This document shows, in pieces, positions 35,101 to 46,390 of a stretch of DNA of 64,000 bases (the stretch's first letter is position 1; the number at the start of each line of letters is the position of its first letter). The stretch is taken from contig NW_023998630.1 in NCBI RefSeq assembly GCF_014805625.2, positions 852,835 to 916,834 of the forward strand. Reading direction: 5' to 3'. The position numbers and the translations under genes were made by a program. Source of the stretch: Glossina fuscipes. Its lineage: Eukaryota > Arthropoda > Insecta > Diptera > Glossinidae. The notes under the pieces are model-generated. The model saw nothing but the letters and a program-made list of their open reading frames with translations. It ran no database searches and was not told where the DNA came from.

Positions 35101-38100
35101 TAACATACTCCCTTCCGATATGAAGGACAAGTGAGGTCAAAATGAGGCACGACTTTGGCTCTTCACATAATATAGTATCATAAAGATCACGACAGAAGAG
35201 TGATTTGATAATGATGAAAATGAGTCAAAAATTGTATGAAGTGAAGTTACGCAGGGCCCCGATTAAAATAATTTTCTATATTTTTTTGCTTAGAGGGGAA
35301 GTTAGAATTTTTTTTTAAAAGTTTCTTTCAACCCTTTTGAAAACTCTTTTATATTTACATATATATATATTATCTCAACGAAAAATTAACATTTCTCACA
35401 TATTCCTTTTTCGCCCTTCCATCGACAACTAAAACCGGATGAAGCATATAAGGTGATTATATAAGGTATATTGGTCGCAATATGTCCTGTTTTTACACTG
35501 CCTGCGAAGGGTACAGCTATGTTCATTTTATCAAACCGCTCATAACACACAGAAAGAAGCTTCAGAGATTATCTAAAATGCGTATATTGTCAATCGGCAT
35601 TAAATTCTTAGTCGATCCACACATGTCTGTCTATGCATACATCCGTCTGTCTGTTCGTCTGGTTCCAAAAAGGAAGATGTAAATTCCAAATTCAGCAAAA
35701 TCTTTGACGGTTCTTGCATGCGAGTTGGTATTGAGAATGGGTCAAATAGGTTAAAGAATAGGTTAAAGTATATAATATAAACTGAGATGGCTCTGTTTTC
35801 AAAAATAAACACAAATAAGAACATTGTAGACGGACAGCGCTGAATTTTACATACCCTACATCACTTCGTCTAGTATTCACTCGTTTTGTTAATAATACGC
35901 CAAAAAATATATATTTTTTTTATGCACCATTTTCGTGAAAATCCGCATATTCGAAGGTTAGATTTCCCTCCATTTAAAAGTTTGTGTTTCGTCTAATCGC
36001 CTATATATGTTGAGGTCTAAGAAAAATATACCAAATTCCCCAACGTTAATGTTTTGTTGAAACGCTATTACGAATAAATTTTCATCATAAAATATTAAAA
36101 ACTAAGTGTTTTTTTGAATGGCTTGCTACTCATGAGATATCTTCTACGGAGAGGTGCCAAGAAATGAACCCAAGCCATTCAAATTAGAGCCATTCTTCAA
36201 AAATTGCCTCAGCTAACTCAAAGTTTTTATAGCAATTTAGAATGCCCAAATACTAAAACTTAGCCACAGACACGCGACGCACAGACGGACAGACGAATAG
36301 ACAGGCTTAATAAAAGTCTTAAGTCCTTTTGGGTGTTAGATACATCGGCGCTAGCTTAACATACCCTTTAGCACATGTTGTGCAGGGTATAATAAATAAT
36401 CATTTCTGACTATTTCGACAGTTTCACGCATATAACATACTTTCTTTATTGCTTTTTTTGCTTTCCTATCCATCGTACCAATCATCTTTTCTTTAATGAA
36501 CAAACAATATTGGACACAGCAAAGCTGCATTATCGGCAACTTACTTACCAGAAAATAGAAACGCAAACTCTTGGTTTTGAACCTCAGTTCATCGGAATTG
36601 AAATTTTAAATTGCATTTTAAATTTTTGTATGACAAAATAAAATTTTAGTTAATTTTACTTAATGTCAGAATTGGCTGAAATCATTGAAATGAACTCGAT
36701 ATAAACACTAAAGCTACTGGAAATCAAAACTTCCAAAAAGTTTGCGTGTCAAAAAGATTACAATTCCTTTTTGATATCCTAACATGCGGCATTAAGAAAA
36801 AAGATTAATATGATTGTTAAGAAATTTTTAGAAACAATTGACGTCATATTTTCTATGCGCGTTCTGATGCAAAGTAAACATTAGGAAGTGAAGTTTGCAC
36901 TATTTTTAGGCATTAGTAGGATGGGAGTTACGCATTGGGAAATGTTGAAAAAATCTCTACACAGCAAAGTTTAGTTGCACAGATTTGAACAAAAAGTGAA
37001 GGGATTTAATGGAAACAAAATGAGTGGGACCGCGCACGACAAGCAACATTAACACCGAACTCTAATAATTCAGTTTCCCAGTATTTCCTATGTCTCACAC
37101 CAGGCAGCTATCATCTGTTTCATTAAATTTTTAATAAGAAGGAAGCATCCGACAACTCAGCTATTGTCCTCTAAAACTTCAGGGCGTGTCTAGAAATTAG
37201 TCGAGAAGTATGGGCAAGCTCCGAATGACGTTGCAGACAGCATAACTTTTCTGATTATTATTACAATCGTAAGCAAAAGTAAAAAGGAAGGTGATATTAT
37301 TGCGACTATAAAACTCTGAATTTATTTCTTCTCGTTTTCTTTTTTTAATTGAAAACGGAATATTAATTTTCACATTTTGCGATAAATGTTTTTGTACTAT
37401 TTACCACACTTTAAGGTAAACATATCTTTTTATTTTTCTGGTTAGTACCTTGTGGGATGTAATGCAATTATTTATTTTCGTTTAATTCCACAGGCTGGCA
37501 GGAGGTTTTCCTCATTTTACCTGCAGCGCTTACTTTTTATAATTTTTGTAATATTTTTACATAAAAAAACATATACTGTTTCCTATTGTTTTGCCTTCAG
37601 TAAATTTTTATTTAATTATTCTACGTACGTGAATCTACATATAAGTTTTGTCTGAAAAGTTTCCGCCCCGAGTAAGAAAAAAAACATTACAAGGTCCATA
37701 TTTATAAATTAACACGGATTCCTCTAGGAATGATAAAACCAGACCAACGGTTATTTAATATGTCGATAGGGCTTTCTACAGGTGGGCTATTAATTGAGAT
37801 ATCCTCAATGACCTCATCATTCGATCCATCCCCGTCTACTCTTTCTCCCTATGAAATCCATTTGAGACTTGCCAGCATATGACAGTCGCTAGTAGAATAC
37901 GGCAGGTGGCCAACAATTCAACGCACAACGCATGCAAAACATTCATAAATGCGGCACTCAAAGTGTGATCTACTTTTCCACGTCTATATCTTGATGCAGT
38001 ATCGTACAAATAGAATCTTTGAACATATCTATGCCCTTTCCGACAATTTGGCTAATTTGAACCACGTTTGTCAATGGTTACCGTTTTTGGGCGTTATACT

Positions 38101-40360
38101 TAGTGATATCCTGACAGTCAATTTTTTCAGTTTGAAAACCATCTCAAATCGACACACTCAAACGGTTGTCAAGATGTGTACTCGCCCATTAATGAGCATA
38201 CAAATTTGCCAACTTTTGTGTACAACTACAGTTGTCTTTCTACATTTTTAGTTCAAATACTTTTCAACCAACCCACTTACATGTCGGTCTATCAAATAAC
38301 GCATTGTATGCAGTTTAATTGCAATAAACATTTTCAGTATCATTTTAATAAAATCCAAAATTGAAAGGTGCTTCCCTGTTTGACGGTTTTGTTGCGCTAT
38401 TATACGTCAACTGTGATTCACTTTTCAACGCATGAAGCTTTAATTATTTTCACTTATGTATTTTGAACTATTATAAAGTTAAAAGATCAAAGCGAGGGGT
38501 AACCACTTCTAATTATACAAGGCCTTTGTCATCACCAAATAGATATGAATAAAAAATAAAATGAACATATATTTCATATAAAATTGCTTTTCCATTATTT
38601 TACAAAATATTCTCCCCAATGGTGGTAAACATTTTGCGCTTTGATACTTTCCGTACCGAAAACAGTTGTGACTATAATTTTTTTTTATTATTTCAATTGG
38701 TCCCTAAAATATTTAAAAAGGATATTCGAAAGCTTATGTGTGGAGGAATGGTTCATCGAATATACAGAACCTCCGATTTTCCTTTGCGAGTACGGCTGCT
38801 CGCCGCATTGTCTTCAAAACACAACGAAAATAACATTATAAAGACATGCAGTTTAGTTGGGATGAAAAGGGTGATACATATAAAAAGTAATATTTAAGAA
38901 GTTCGCGGATGTAAGCGCTATAGCGTTTGTTTTCATTCCCACACAAAATGACACAAGTGTCATAATATTTCAGCCTTAATGCCTGGAGTAGGAACCATGT
39001 CGTGTGGACTCTCGGGTAGAAACTCGAAGTATATTCCGATCACATTTTCTCATGACGTGGCATTACCGCCTAAATATAAGCGAAGGGGCTTTCAATGAAT
39101 ACATCGATTACGTCTTTCAACTCTTTGTCGATAATTCTGCTTAATATACATCTGGTGGAACATACCGGATAAAAAACAATTTTTGCGTAAAAGAAAGCTC
39201 TCTATTGCGTTGAGGTGAGCGTAACTCTGATGGACTACATGGTATTCGCTTTAAGCGTAAAGCGCGTAATTCTAAAATAAATCAAGTGATCATGACGTTT
39301 CAGAGGTCCTTTGTCAGCATCAAAGCTACTCTCTGAAGCCTGTCTTTCAAAATGACTTCAATAGCTCCTTTGATTTTTCTTCTCATTTACTTTGCCCTAG
39401 CTGCTGCCTAAGGGATTTTGAACTTGAGAAAGTATAACATGAGAGGGTTAGTTTGTCCAAATTTTAATCGATACTCTCTACTGTCATCGACAAGGAAAGA
39501 ACGGATGCGATCAAATTCAATAGCCAAAGCATTGAAGCATTAAATATTAAAGATTTGAGTAAGTTAAGCTACAAACTAAAATCAAGCTAATCTTCTCTGC
39601 ATGAAGTGCTTATAAATTATTGTTATCATTAAGCGATTAAGCAGGTCTTCTAAGAAAAACTCTCGCTCAATGGCATCCTATCCTGAACTAATCCCAAATG
39701 TAAGCAACAGTTATCAACACCTAAACCCTCTTGTAAATGGTTGCTTTTTATTATAGTCAACGGTTCGTGTACCGGTAGCCGAAGTTCTGCTATATCAGAT
39801 TTTTTTGTTTTTTTTTTTTTAACAATTCAATTAACTCTACATTATTTTTATAATCTTTCAATTTTAATAAAATGGAATCGAATTGCTGCAGTGTTTGCAC
39901 AAAACCTCTTTAATCATAAAAAATCAATTCAAAACGTCCATCCATCACATATGCATACCGTCGTTACTTTTTTTCTTGTTCACCGTCTCGTAATGAAAAC
40001 CAATGGTGACATATTAAAAAGTCCTGTTTTACTTTTATGTTTATGTAGTTAAAGGCGTAGAGTGCTTACGTGGAAAATGATAATAAAAGCAAGGAAAACA
40101 GACAATTTGGCATGAAAAAAAAATAATAATAATAATAACACTTACATCAACATTAATGCCCGGATTTGTCAGGGAGAATATTTTCCAAGCTGGATTCTCT
40201 TTCGGTGTATAGCGATAAAATTCTCTACGTCCACGATACCACTTAACTGAGTAAAGTGTGTCATTTTCAATGTCGTAATTGCAGATTAATATCGCATTAT
40301 CGCTACGTTTTACAGCGGTCGGTATGGTAACACTGACATTACGCAGACACAATGTTTGAT
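28950..40360 (-). CDS. beat: Beaten path (beat) family Ig-domain protein gene, five 3' exons
   Basis: Coding segments, in transcript order: 40146-40360, 33200-33335, 32941-33074, 29209-29331, 28950-29150. Introns: 6810, 125, 3609 and 58 bp. All junctions keep frame and join into about 269 residues. Beat proteins are secreted or membrane-tethered Ig-domain ligands that steer axons by binding Side-family receptors; in Drosophila they are expressed in neurons. Visible here: Ig1 with Cys in ICNYD, Trp in VKWYRGRREFYRYTPKENPA, and Cys in YACEVSADAPSF; Ig2 with GNCS, NLTWWIND and LKCSARI. The tail EEDKPRIMASGRSP is typical of the family. Possible N-glycosylation: NDT, NAS, NCS, NLT, NYS. The exon with the signal peptide must lie right of 40360, ending one base into a codon; I could not find it. 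The paralogue within the family is not assigned. Confidence 0.92.
29209..29331 (-). CDS. beat: beat-family exon: middle of Ig2
   Basis: 123 nt, 41 whole codons. No start codon is near, so a plain start-to-stop search misses it. It reads VPPNYSRIYRTQKHEAEQLE, then SAVLEINFVVTLQHFIKGRLK, the block expected between WWINDIQ and LKCSARI. Acceptor TTAATTTTTAG, donor AAA|GTAATT. The following intron is only 58 bp. Confidence 0.92.
29500..30100 (+). repeat. TATACCC-family dispersed repeat, two adjacent copies
   Basis: Lies inside a beat intron (29332-32940). 'CATCTGTCCATCTGTATAAT' near 29510 and 'TTCGTCTGTCCATCTGTCTG' near 29860 are two separate cores. Each is followed by a 'GTAAACATT(C/T)TCC(T/C)GGCC'-like block, so two copies sit head to tail. 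The second ends with 'TATGGTGATGAGTATGAAAG'. Confidence 0.55.
30101..32940. other. Rest of beat intron C, no feature seen
   Basis: AT-rich intronic DNA with TATA/CATA microsatellite-like runs near 31790-31830 and 32140-32190. No other gene was recognised on either strand. Confidence 0.4.
32941..33074 (-). CDS. beat: beat-family exon: start of Ig2
   Basis: 134 nt. The acceptor is a long T run ending GCAG. It reads (E)LPTQRPIITGIHSRYRLGD and then GNCSLDYTKPAANLTWWINDIQ, giving the first Ig2 Cys and the core Trp. The donor is CAA|GTAAAT, at a codon boundary. Confidence 0.93.
33200..33335 (-). CDS. beat: beat-family exon: second half of Ig1
   Basis: 136 nt, 45 codons plus one base. The acceptor is TGGTTTTCAG. 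It reads INHSNASHVWL ... SGKYACEVSADAPSFHT ... MCVV, with the second Ig1 Cys in YACEV. The donor is the non-canonical AG|GCAAGT; the leftover G joins AA of the next exon to make Glu in VVELP, as expected for the family. Confidence 0.93.
33379..33480 (+). mobile_element. I-clade LINE, 3' tail only
   Basis: A 5'-truncated stub starting 'GAGCCGATAGCCTGTGTTGC' and ending in (AAT)n, near-identical to the 3' ends at 43221-43326 (minus) and 60852-60941. It is flanked by near-identical T-rich direct repeats AA-T(8)-CT (33367-33378) and AA-T(7)-CT (33479-33489). It sits in beat intron A, opposite to the gene. Confidence 0.8.
33505..33760 (+). repeat. TATACC-family dispersed repeat, diverged
   Basis: Begins 'ATTATACCCTACAGAGTGTA' and includes 'CCGGAGAGATTGGAG' and 'ACAATCGATTGGGAATCA'. 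Only the left end matches the family well, so the right edge is approximate. Confidence 0.4.
33910..34086 (-). mobile_element. tRNA-derived SINE, copy B
   Basis: The minus strand has a tRNA-like head 'GCCTGAGTGGCCGAGTAGGC' (A box) and 'GGGTTCAAATCTC' (B box), the clearest Pol III promoter pair of the three copies. The body and a short (TAA)n tail match copy A. Flanking direct repeats are 14 bp with two mismatches, GAAGACGTAAGTTA (33896-33909) and GAAGAAATAAGTTA (34087-34100). The SINE lies in beat intron A in the same orientation as the gene. Confidence 0.8.
34101..35474. other. Beat intron A, no gene seen
   Basis: Open frames here (for example 34667-34924 with an Arg/Lys-rich end) have no recognised motifs. 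Confidence 0.4.
35475..35725 (+). repeat. TATACCC-family dispersed repeat
   Basis: 'GCGAAGGGTACAGCTATGTTC' is a worn left end and 'CCGTCTGTCTGTTCGTCTGG' near 35642 is the core. Located in beat intron A. Confidence 0.45.
36230..36395 (-). repeat. TATACC-family dispersed repeat, subgroup B end
   Basis: 'CGCACAGACGGACAGACGAA' near 36278 is the core and 'GTTGTGCAGGGTATAATAAA' near 36377 the terminus; read on the minus strand it starts TTATACCCTGCACAAC. Confidence 0.55.
36880..37230 (+). pseudogene. Heavily decayed mariner transposase relic
   Basis: In one frame near 37083-37125 the sequence reads 'YFLCLTPGSYHLFH', which matches the mariner block YSPDLAPSDYHLF at most structural positions. About 75 bases upstream, 'DRARQAT' resembles DNARPHT. 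Frames shift between the blocks and both catalytic Asp contexts are altered. Assignment rests on two weak motifs in the right order. Confidence 0.35.
37231..40145. other. Beat intron A, no gene seen
   Basis: Several short frames (for example 37949-38251 and 38619-38897) show no family features. Poly-T near 39808-39821. Confidence 0.4.
40146..40360 (-). CDS. beat: beat-family exon: first half of Ig1
   Basis: 215 nt. The acceptor is a pyrimidine-rich tract ending TTCACACAG and the donor is GAT|GTAAGT. The exon opens with the last two bases of a codon (GAT if the upstream exon ends in G), then QTLCLRNVSVTIPTAVKR. It holds the first Ig1 Cys and the invariant Trp and ends at a codon boundary after INVD. 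Confidence 0.93.
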
Positions 40361-43206
40361 CTGTGTGAAAGGAGAAGGAAAAGAAAGAAGAAAAAAACGA
40401 TACACTCTTTAAAGACTATATTATAGAAAAACAAGGCAGTGTACGCATAACGAAGAAATATTTTGCAAACGTAGATACGCAAGGTGTTAATACCATTAAA
40501 GAGACAATCAAAAAAAAAAAAATCGTAACATTACATATGCATGCAAAAAAATCTTTGTGTTTGTATATGGAACGAGGATATTATTGATTTTTGATGACCT
40601 GAATGAAAATTTAATGAAAAATAAAACCGTAGGATTTTTTTTTATTTATTTGCGAAAGAGGATATCAAGTTTCCGATTGAAATCAAAATTATATTGGAAA
40701 GGAAGTTTTAAGTCAGAAATCTTATGCAAGTAAATGTTATTTAAAGAAAGAAAAAAAAATCTTTTAAAATCCTTAATAATGATTTTAAAATTAAATAGTT
40801 TTAAAAATTATATTGAATTGAATTGAATAAATGACTGGATTTCAACTAATTATCTCGTAATAGCGAGTAACTTTAAGGCTTCTTAGGTAATTAGCAATAG
40901 TAAAGCTTTTATATATTAAGTAGTTGATAAATATATAAATTTAGAGATTATCTGGTATCTCTTATAGTCACAAATAATTTTCAGTCTATTAGGTATTAAT
41001 ATGTATTTCGTTCTCTTTGCTGCAGCTCTTTGATGTATTAAACATTAAATAAGTTTATTATGATTTGATTGGCTATAATTTCAGACTAGAACAAAACTTT
41101 AATTCATGTTTCCACTCGAAGCGTACTTAAGACGTCTAAACGCAGAATACTGAATATGTTTAAATCAAATGAAATGATGGTGATGGCACTAGCATGTCTA
41201 AGCAATTTTCGTCTTCAATGCTTATCTACACAAACAATGACGCCTAAATGATTTTATACTGTACTGTTATCTAAGCATAAGCTTGTATACACGAACATAA
41301 CCATGTATGTGCGGATACACAAATTTATCCTTCACTATAATGGTGTTAAAATAATATTTAATTTGTGTACGGGAATATAAAGGCAGATGTTGCTATTAAT
41401 TAAAGCTTTGATTGTTGTCTTTGTCCTTAAAATTTTGTACATGTGCTTATGCAGTGATATTATCCTTATTATCTAAATATGTGCATACCTGTGCATAAGG
41501 AATGCCTGAAGTTATGCAAACATTCCTAAGGTGTTGCCTATATTATGTGCGTTCGCATAGCCATGCATACAAACATGCATACAAACATGCATACATGCAA
41601 ATACAGAAGGAATTTACACAAGCACTTATAAAAGCGAAATGAGAAAAACTCAATGTTTTTCCAAAGCTGCGTTCATGCAATCTCTCAAATTTAGACATTA
41701 AGCATTGTTTGCCGCAAACAAAAGCTTGTGAATAATGCATCTCAACTCACTGCTTCCTTTAAATATTAAAAATATTTTGCAGTGTTTCTGTCGTATGCCT
41801 GCTGACGTGTGCGGCCACCTTGATATCAGATTAGCTGCCACTATTCTGGATAGGGCTTAATCATTGCTGCGTTATCGAACGTTAACGAAGGCTTGAGTTT
41901 GTCTTCCACAAAGATTAATACACTATGCATTTTACTAAAGAGTATTTCTGTGCTTAGTTTCAAATTCTGAATTTATAATATTCAAAAAAAAAACGCATCA
42001 CAAACGTTTTATATATTTTCGAAAAGCTTAAAGTTCTAAATCATTTTAGTCATGTCTGATAGTCCCTCTATCATGTTTGTATGTATGTTTGTTTACTGTC
42101 GGCTGTTGGTTAATTGTATGTAATGAAAGCTGACATTTGACGAACGCACATAAATAGCGCAAATGTAAATCGCATAGTCAAAGAATTTGTTCCTACTCTC
42201 TTTTGTTTAGCGCTGTTGTAAAGAAGATATTTTTTTCAAGCACTTTCATTGGATGTGTATTGTTAATTGAAAAAAAGAAACAAATAAATAAAAAAAAAAT
42301 GAAATTAGTATCTTAGGTGTTATATGGGAAGAGGCCGAAAACGTCAAACATGTCGGCGTACTAAATTTCATCAGAGCATTTGTACGGTTGCGACATGATA
42401 ATGATAAAATACTTGTCATTATATCTTGTATGTATATAAACGTATATTTTAGATGAAACCCGGATCGATACTTTGGCGCCATACGCAACGTGTACGTGTC
42501 CTGAAAACAGACCTATACTTCAGATATGATACGACTGATTTTGATGGAAAATTATTGTTATGAGTCACTGTAATAATATTATAATTTAAAACTTAATCTT
42601 CCTTCCATACAGAGGTTTAGTTGTCATTTGCAACTCGTAGGATTACCTGAACCAATTCGAGCCTTTCTTTTCGTTGGGCCATGGACGTTTGCAGGGCCAA
42701 GAACGACCCTCTTACCGAAATGAGGTTGGATGGGAAAAATTTTATTAAGATTTAGCATATCAAGCTTTGCTTTGAAAATGTTTTTGTACGGAAGGAACTT
42801 GAAATTTTTAATAATTCTCGTCAAAAGCTAGAGGAAAATAATAGTCTTACTAATGAATGCGAAGAATTTGGATGGGATGAATCATTTGCAATAATAATTA
42901 ATTTTTAGTATTTTATGATGATAAGTAATGCAAAATAGTGGTTTGACTTATAAATTTACTGCGTTCAACAATTTTCTTAACTTCTTCTATCTAAAAGTTC
43001 CAGTGGAAAATGCAGTACCTCATACCAATAAGTTCTAAAATTCGGTTTTTTATTACGAGGATAAGTGAAAACTAATAAATTTTTTGGCAAAAAAAAATTA
43101 AGCTTGTTATACACATGTATTTATTATATGCCGTTTAATATTTTTAGTCTCTTCCATATAAATGAACTTGTTAAGTATTATTAAATTCTTAACTTTCGGT
43201 TGTAAT
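40361..43206. other. Presumed beat 5' intron, no feature assigned
   Basis: If the signal-peptide exon is further right, this is intronic. A small CATG/CATAC repeat cluster lies at 41565-41600. No hydrophobic start exon with a phase-1 donor was recognised. Confidence 0.4.
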
Positions 43207-43218
43207 TGGAGAAGCTGC

Positions 43219-43249
<31 letters not shown>

Positions 43250-43345
43250 TTAATTTTAGACTAATGAATTGAATTCTTAGACTAAAAAAAGAGACATTGA
43301 GCACTAGCAACACAGGCTATCGGCTCTAATTTAAATAAATGGATA

Positions 43346-44799
43346 TTAGATAAGCTTAGTAGTATTAATAAAGTAAAATATTGAATTGATATTCTGTTCT
43401 GAAGCTGATTGTAGAATGTTCAAAGGGTTAATCGTTCCAAATGCAATATTTCTAGCCAAGGAAAAGTTGAGGCAGTCGCATAGAATGTGCTTTATAGTAA
43501 GAGTTTGTCCACAACAACAGATTGGGGGAGAAGACTTCTTCAGGATCCATTGGTGAGTTGCAATTGTATGACCAAGGCGAATTCTCGAAAATGTTTGGAT
43601 CTTGGTTTTCTCAACATTTGTTGGATATAGAGGTGGAGTTAATTGAGGGTTAATGCAAGAGTAGTGTTGATGATGGTATTGTAAATTTCCTTCTGCAATT
43701 TTCTCTTTAACTTTTCTTCCAATGTATCTTTGAAGATCCAACTTTTCCATGACATCATCCATAATTAGAGGAGCAGAAGCAGCATACTTTGCCGCTCGAT
43801 CAGCCTACTCATTTCCCAGTAAACCGATGTGACTTGGTACCCATAACATTTAAATTTTTCCGTCGGGTGTAGTAATTATATTCCTTAATTTGTTGATGGT
43901 GCTCCATCTCGAAGTCGAAGGGTTTCGGGTAGCTAGTAATAAAGACAAACTGTCAGGAGAAATGACGGTTTTGAGTTTGTTTTTATGGGCAAGGTGGGCA
44001 GCGTGAAGGATAGCTCTGGCTTCGGTTATGAAAGTTGAAGTGCTTTCGTGAAATATGTGGTTGAGAAGAACCCCTCCTGTAGCATCTACCACCGCACAAG
44101 CAGGAGGCAGACCAGGAGATTTTGAGCCGTCTGTGTACAAAAGATTCCAACCAGTATTGTCCAATACTTGGATTTTCTCAGCTATTAGATTCCTGAAGAC
44201 GTAATTTGGAGTATCTTCTTTCTTGTGCATAGACAGTGAGATGTCAAAAGAGCAGTCTTTCAAAATCCAGGGAGGTTTAACACCAAAAGAGCGGNNNNNN
44301 NNNNNNNNNNNNNNNNNNNNNNNNNNNNNNNNNNNNNNNNNNNNNNNNNNNNNNNNNNNNNNNNNNNNNNNNNNNNNNNNNNNNNNNNNNNNNNTAACAC
44401 CAAAAGAGCGGGAAATTTTTAAGGGAATGTTCAATTCCTTTGCGATGCACAAACAATGGTCAATTCCAGATGGTGACTTTGGAATTTTCTTAGCAATAAT
44501 AATCTTTCTTACGTCATCACCGAGAATGGATTTGTTTGAATTAAGAAGCTTAGGGACTATTTTAGCTTTTAACTCATACAGTCTATTTTCTAAGGTTGGG
44601 AGACCAGTTTCAATTATAATATTATTTATGGGCGTCGTCCGAAAAGCATAACAACTTGCTCTGACGGCTTGGTGATAGACCGGTTTAAGGATGTTGATAT
44701 TAGATTTGCAGCTATTGCCATAAATTATCAAAGCATAGTCAATCTTGCTTAACACAAGCATTTTGGTAAGATAAGCGATAGTGTTAATATGCGCATGGC
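43346..44799 (-). pseudogene. I-clade LINE ORF2 C-terminus: RT end, RNase H, zinc knuckle
   Basis: The minus-strand frame begins 'INTIAYLTKMLVLSKIDYAL' and has the post-RT segment 'AVRASCYAFRTTPINNIIIE' and 'GLPTLENRLYELKAK'. RNase H follows with YTDGSK (catalytic Asp), ITEARAIL (Glu), SPDSLSLL (third acidic block, one residue off the usual SDS) and, across a TAA at 43850-43852, WVPSHIGLLGNE-AD. A TAG at 43805-43807 replaces the residue between NE and AD. The end carries a CCHC knuckle, 'CCCGQTLTIKHILCDC'. RNase H removes the RNA template after reverse transcription. Only two stops spoil the frame, so the copy is fairly young but dead. Confidence 0.85.
44295..44394. other. Assembly gap (100 N)
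   Basis: Exactly 100 Ns. The 17 bases before it (44278-44294) equal the 17 bases after it (44395-44411), which suggests overlapping contig ends rather than missing sequence. Confidence 0.9.
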
Positions 44800-44813
44800 T
44801 GGAGAAGCTGCTA

Positions 44814-46079
44814 AACGAACCCCGTTACAGCATCTGGCAAAGCACATCCTTTATATATATATTATATATTTTGCTATGAGCATGTTAAATGATTTATATT
44901 CTTTATACAGTTTATTTCAAACGTCACATTGACTTTAAGCAGAACACTCTCCGCGTTTCTTCAAATGTTGTGAACATCCAAGACCACCCCATTAGTGCTC
45001 ACAAGTCTTAATGGAGAGAATGCAAACAAAGACGAAAATGCCCCCATGAGACAATGTAGAGTAAGCTTCCTGCATTTTTCTAACAAAAATCAGCTTGCAG
45101 AATAGCAATTTGCAGCTCCCGCAATATACTTTTTCTATATGGAGAAAATAACTGCGCAGAATTTTTCAAAAATAATTGAAATATCAGATTGAAATGCAAT
45201 AAATGACTATAGAGTATAAAATACCAGATATGCTCTCAACCAGCACCATAAAACCAGAACACTCAGAAATAAAAAATCGTATGATTATTTGAAAAATGTT
45301 TTTCTATGGTTTTTCTTAAATATTATAGCAACTTAGTGTCTACTGAGAGAGTATAAAGGGTAGCCGTTACGTTTCGTTACGATTAAAGGAATCATTGACC
45401 TTTTTCTTGTTGTGTTCATTTGTTCTTTTAAAGTGTTCATTTTTATTTTTGTATTTATTTTTTGTTTCCGGCACAAACACTTTCGTAAACATTCTATAAC
45501 TTTTTTTCCCAGTTTGCTTTATATTGTACTTTTTCCTACTGCGTTTTAAGTTCGTTCTAATTCCCTTTGTCTGGCTACTTGTGTGGTCAGTTTTCTCTCT
45601 AAAGTCCTGCATTTTTTTTTTCCTAAAATGCTACGGAAATGAAATTGTTAAAATATTTACCAATTGATTGACATTTCTATTAACTAAATTCGCTTTTGAA
45701 CTGAGACTGCACTGGTGGAGGAGAAAAAAGGAAAAAGCTCAGCAACAATATTTTTTTTACACACAGCAAAACAAGCAACAACAATTTCTTTAAAGCTTAT
45801 AAACTTCTATACGACAAAGATTTACTAAACAAGAAATGATTTTTTAAGCTTACAGAACACCACCAACAAACCAAGAACTTAAAAAACACTGCAATAAGAA
45901 ATTATGTCCACTGTGATTGTGACGGAGCTTGTAAAAACTTTAAAGAAATTAAAAGAAACCAAAAAATTGTTATAAATAACCTATTAAACAATAAGAGTTC
46001 ATACGAGGAAAGTACAAATGAAGTGTCTTCTACATTCACTCCTTTTAAACACTTAAAATTTATTACAATCAAATTTCTT
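44814..46079. other. AT-rich stretch, no gene seen
   Basis: The Lys-rich 81-residue frame at 45367-45612 looks like low-complexity chance coding. Confidence 0.4.
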
Positions 46080-46390
46080 TTTATACCCATTAACGAAGGG
46101 TGTATACTTACTTTGTCAACACTTTTACAATGCCAAGAATGGCGTTTCAAAAATCCTTTAAAATATATATATTTATTATCAGAATATATATAAAATCTTA
46201 AATTGATTTAAGTAAGTTTGCATGTCCACTTGTCCGTTTGCTTGTCTGTCTGGCTGTTGAATAATGCCTATGAAAAAGATCTTTCCTGATTACAGAAATG
46301 CAGCTGTCGGCTTCCAATAAAGCAGAAACTTGGAAACTTCTTGCGTTGGTGTATGATAGTTGGCGTTGAAAATAGACTAAACCGTTCAGT
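46080..46390 (+). repeat. TATACCC-family dispersed repeat
   Basis: The left end 'TTTTTATACCCATTAACGAA' is well kept, followed by 'GGGTGTATACTTACTTTGTC' and, near 46220, 'TGTCCACTTGTCCGTTTGCT'. The interval between the two is shortened. Confidence 0.55.

Larger units (their letters stand above)
43221..44799 (-). mobile_element. 5'-truncated I-clade LINE with perfect 14-bp TSD
   Basis: Both sides carry TGGAGAAGCTGCTA (43207-43220 and 44800-44813). On the minus strand the element starts within the reverse transcriptase thumb/connection region and ends in (AAT/TAA)n at 43221-43250, typical of I-type elements. Its last 100 bp match the stubs at 33379 and 60852. A run of 100 Ns (44295-44394) interrupts it, flanked by a 17-bp duplicated sequence. 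Confidence 0.9.

Noticed and set aside
42624..42824. 66-residue basic minus-strand frame with a fair donor (CAG|GTAATC) in the right phase for the missing beat exon
   Set aside because: It has no hydrophobic signal peptide and no resemblance to a beat N-terminus, so the phase match is probably chance.
44223..44651. 142-residue plus-strand frame
   Set aside because: Antisense of the I-clade LINE, spanning the N gap.
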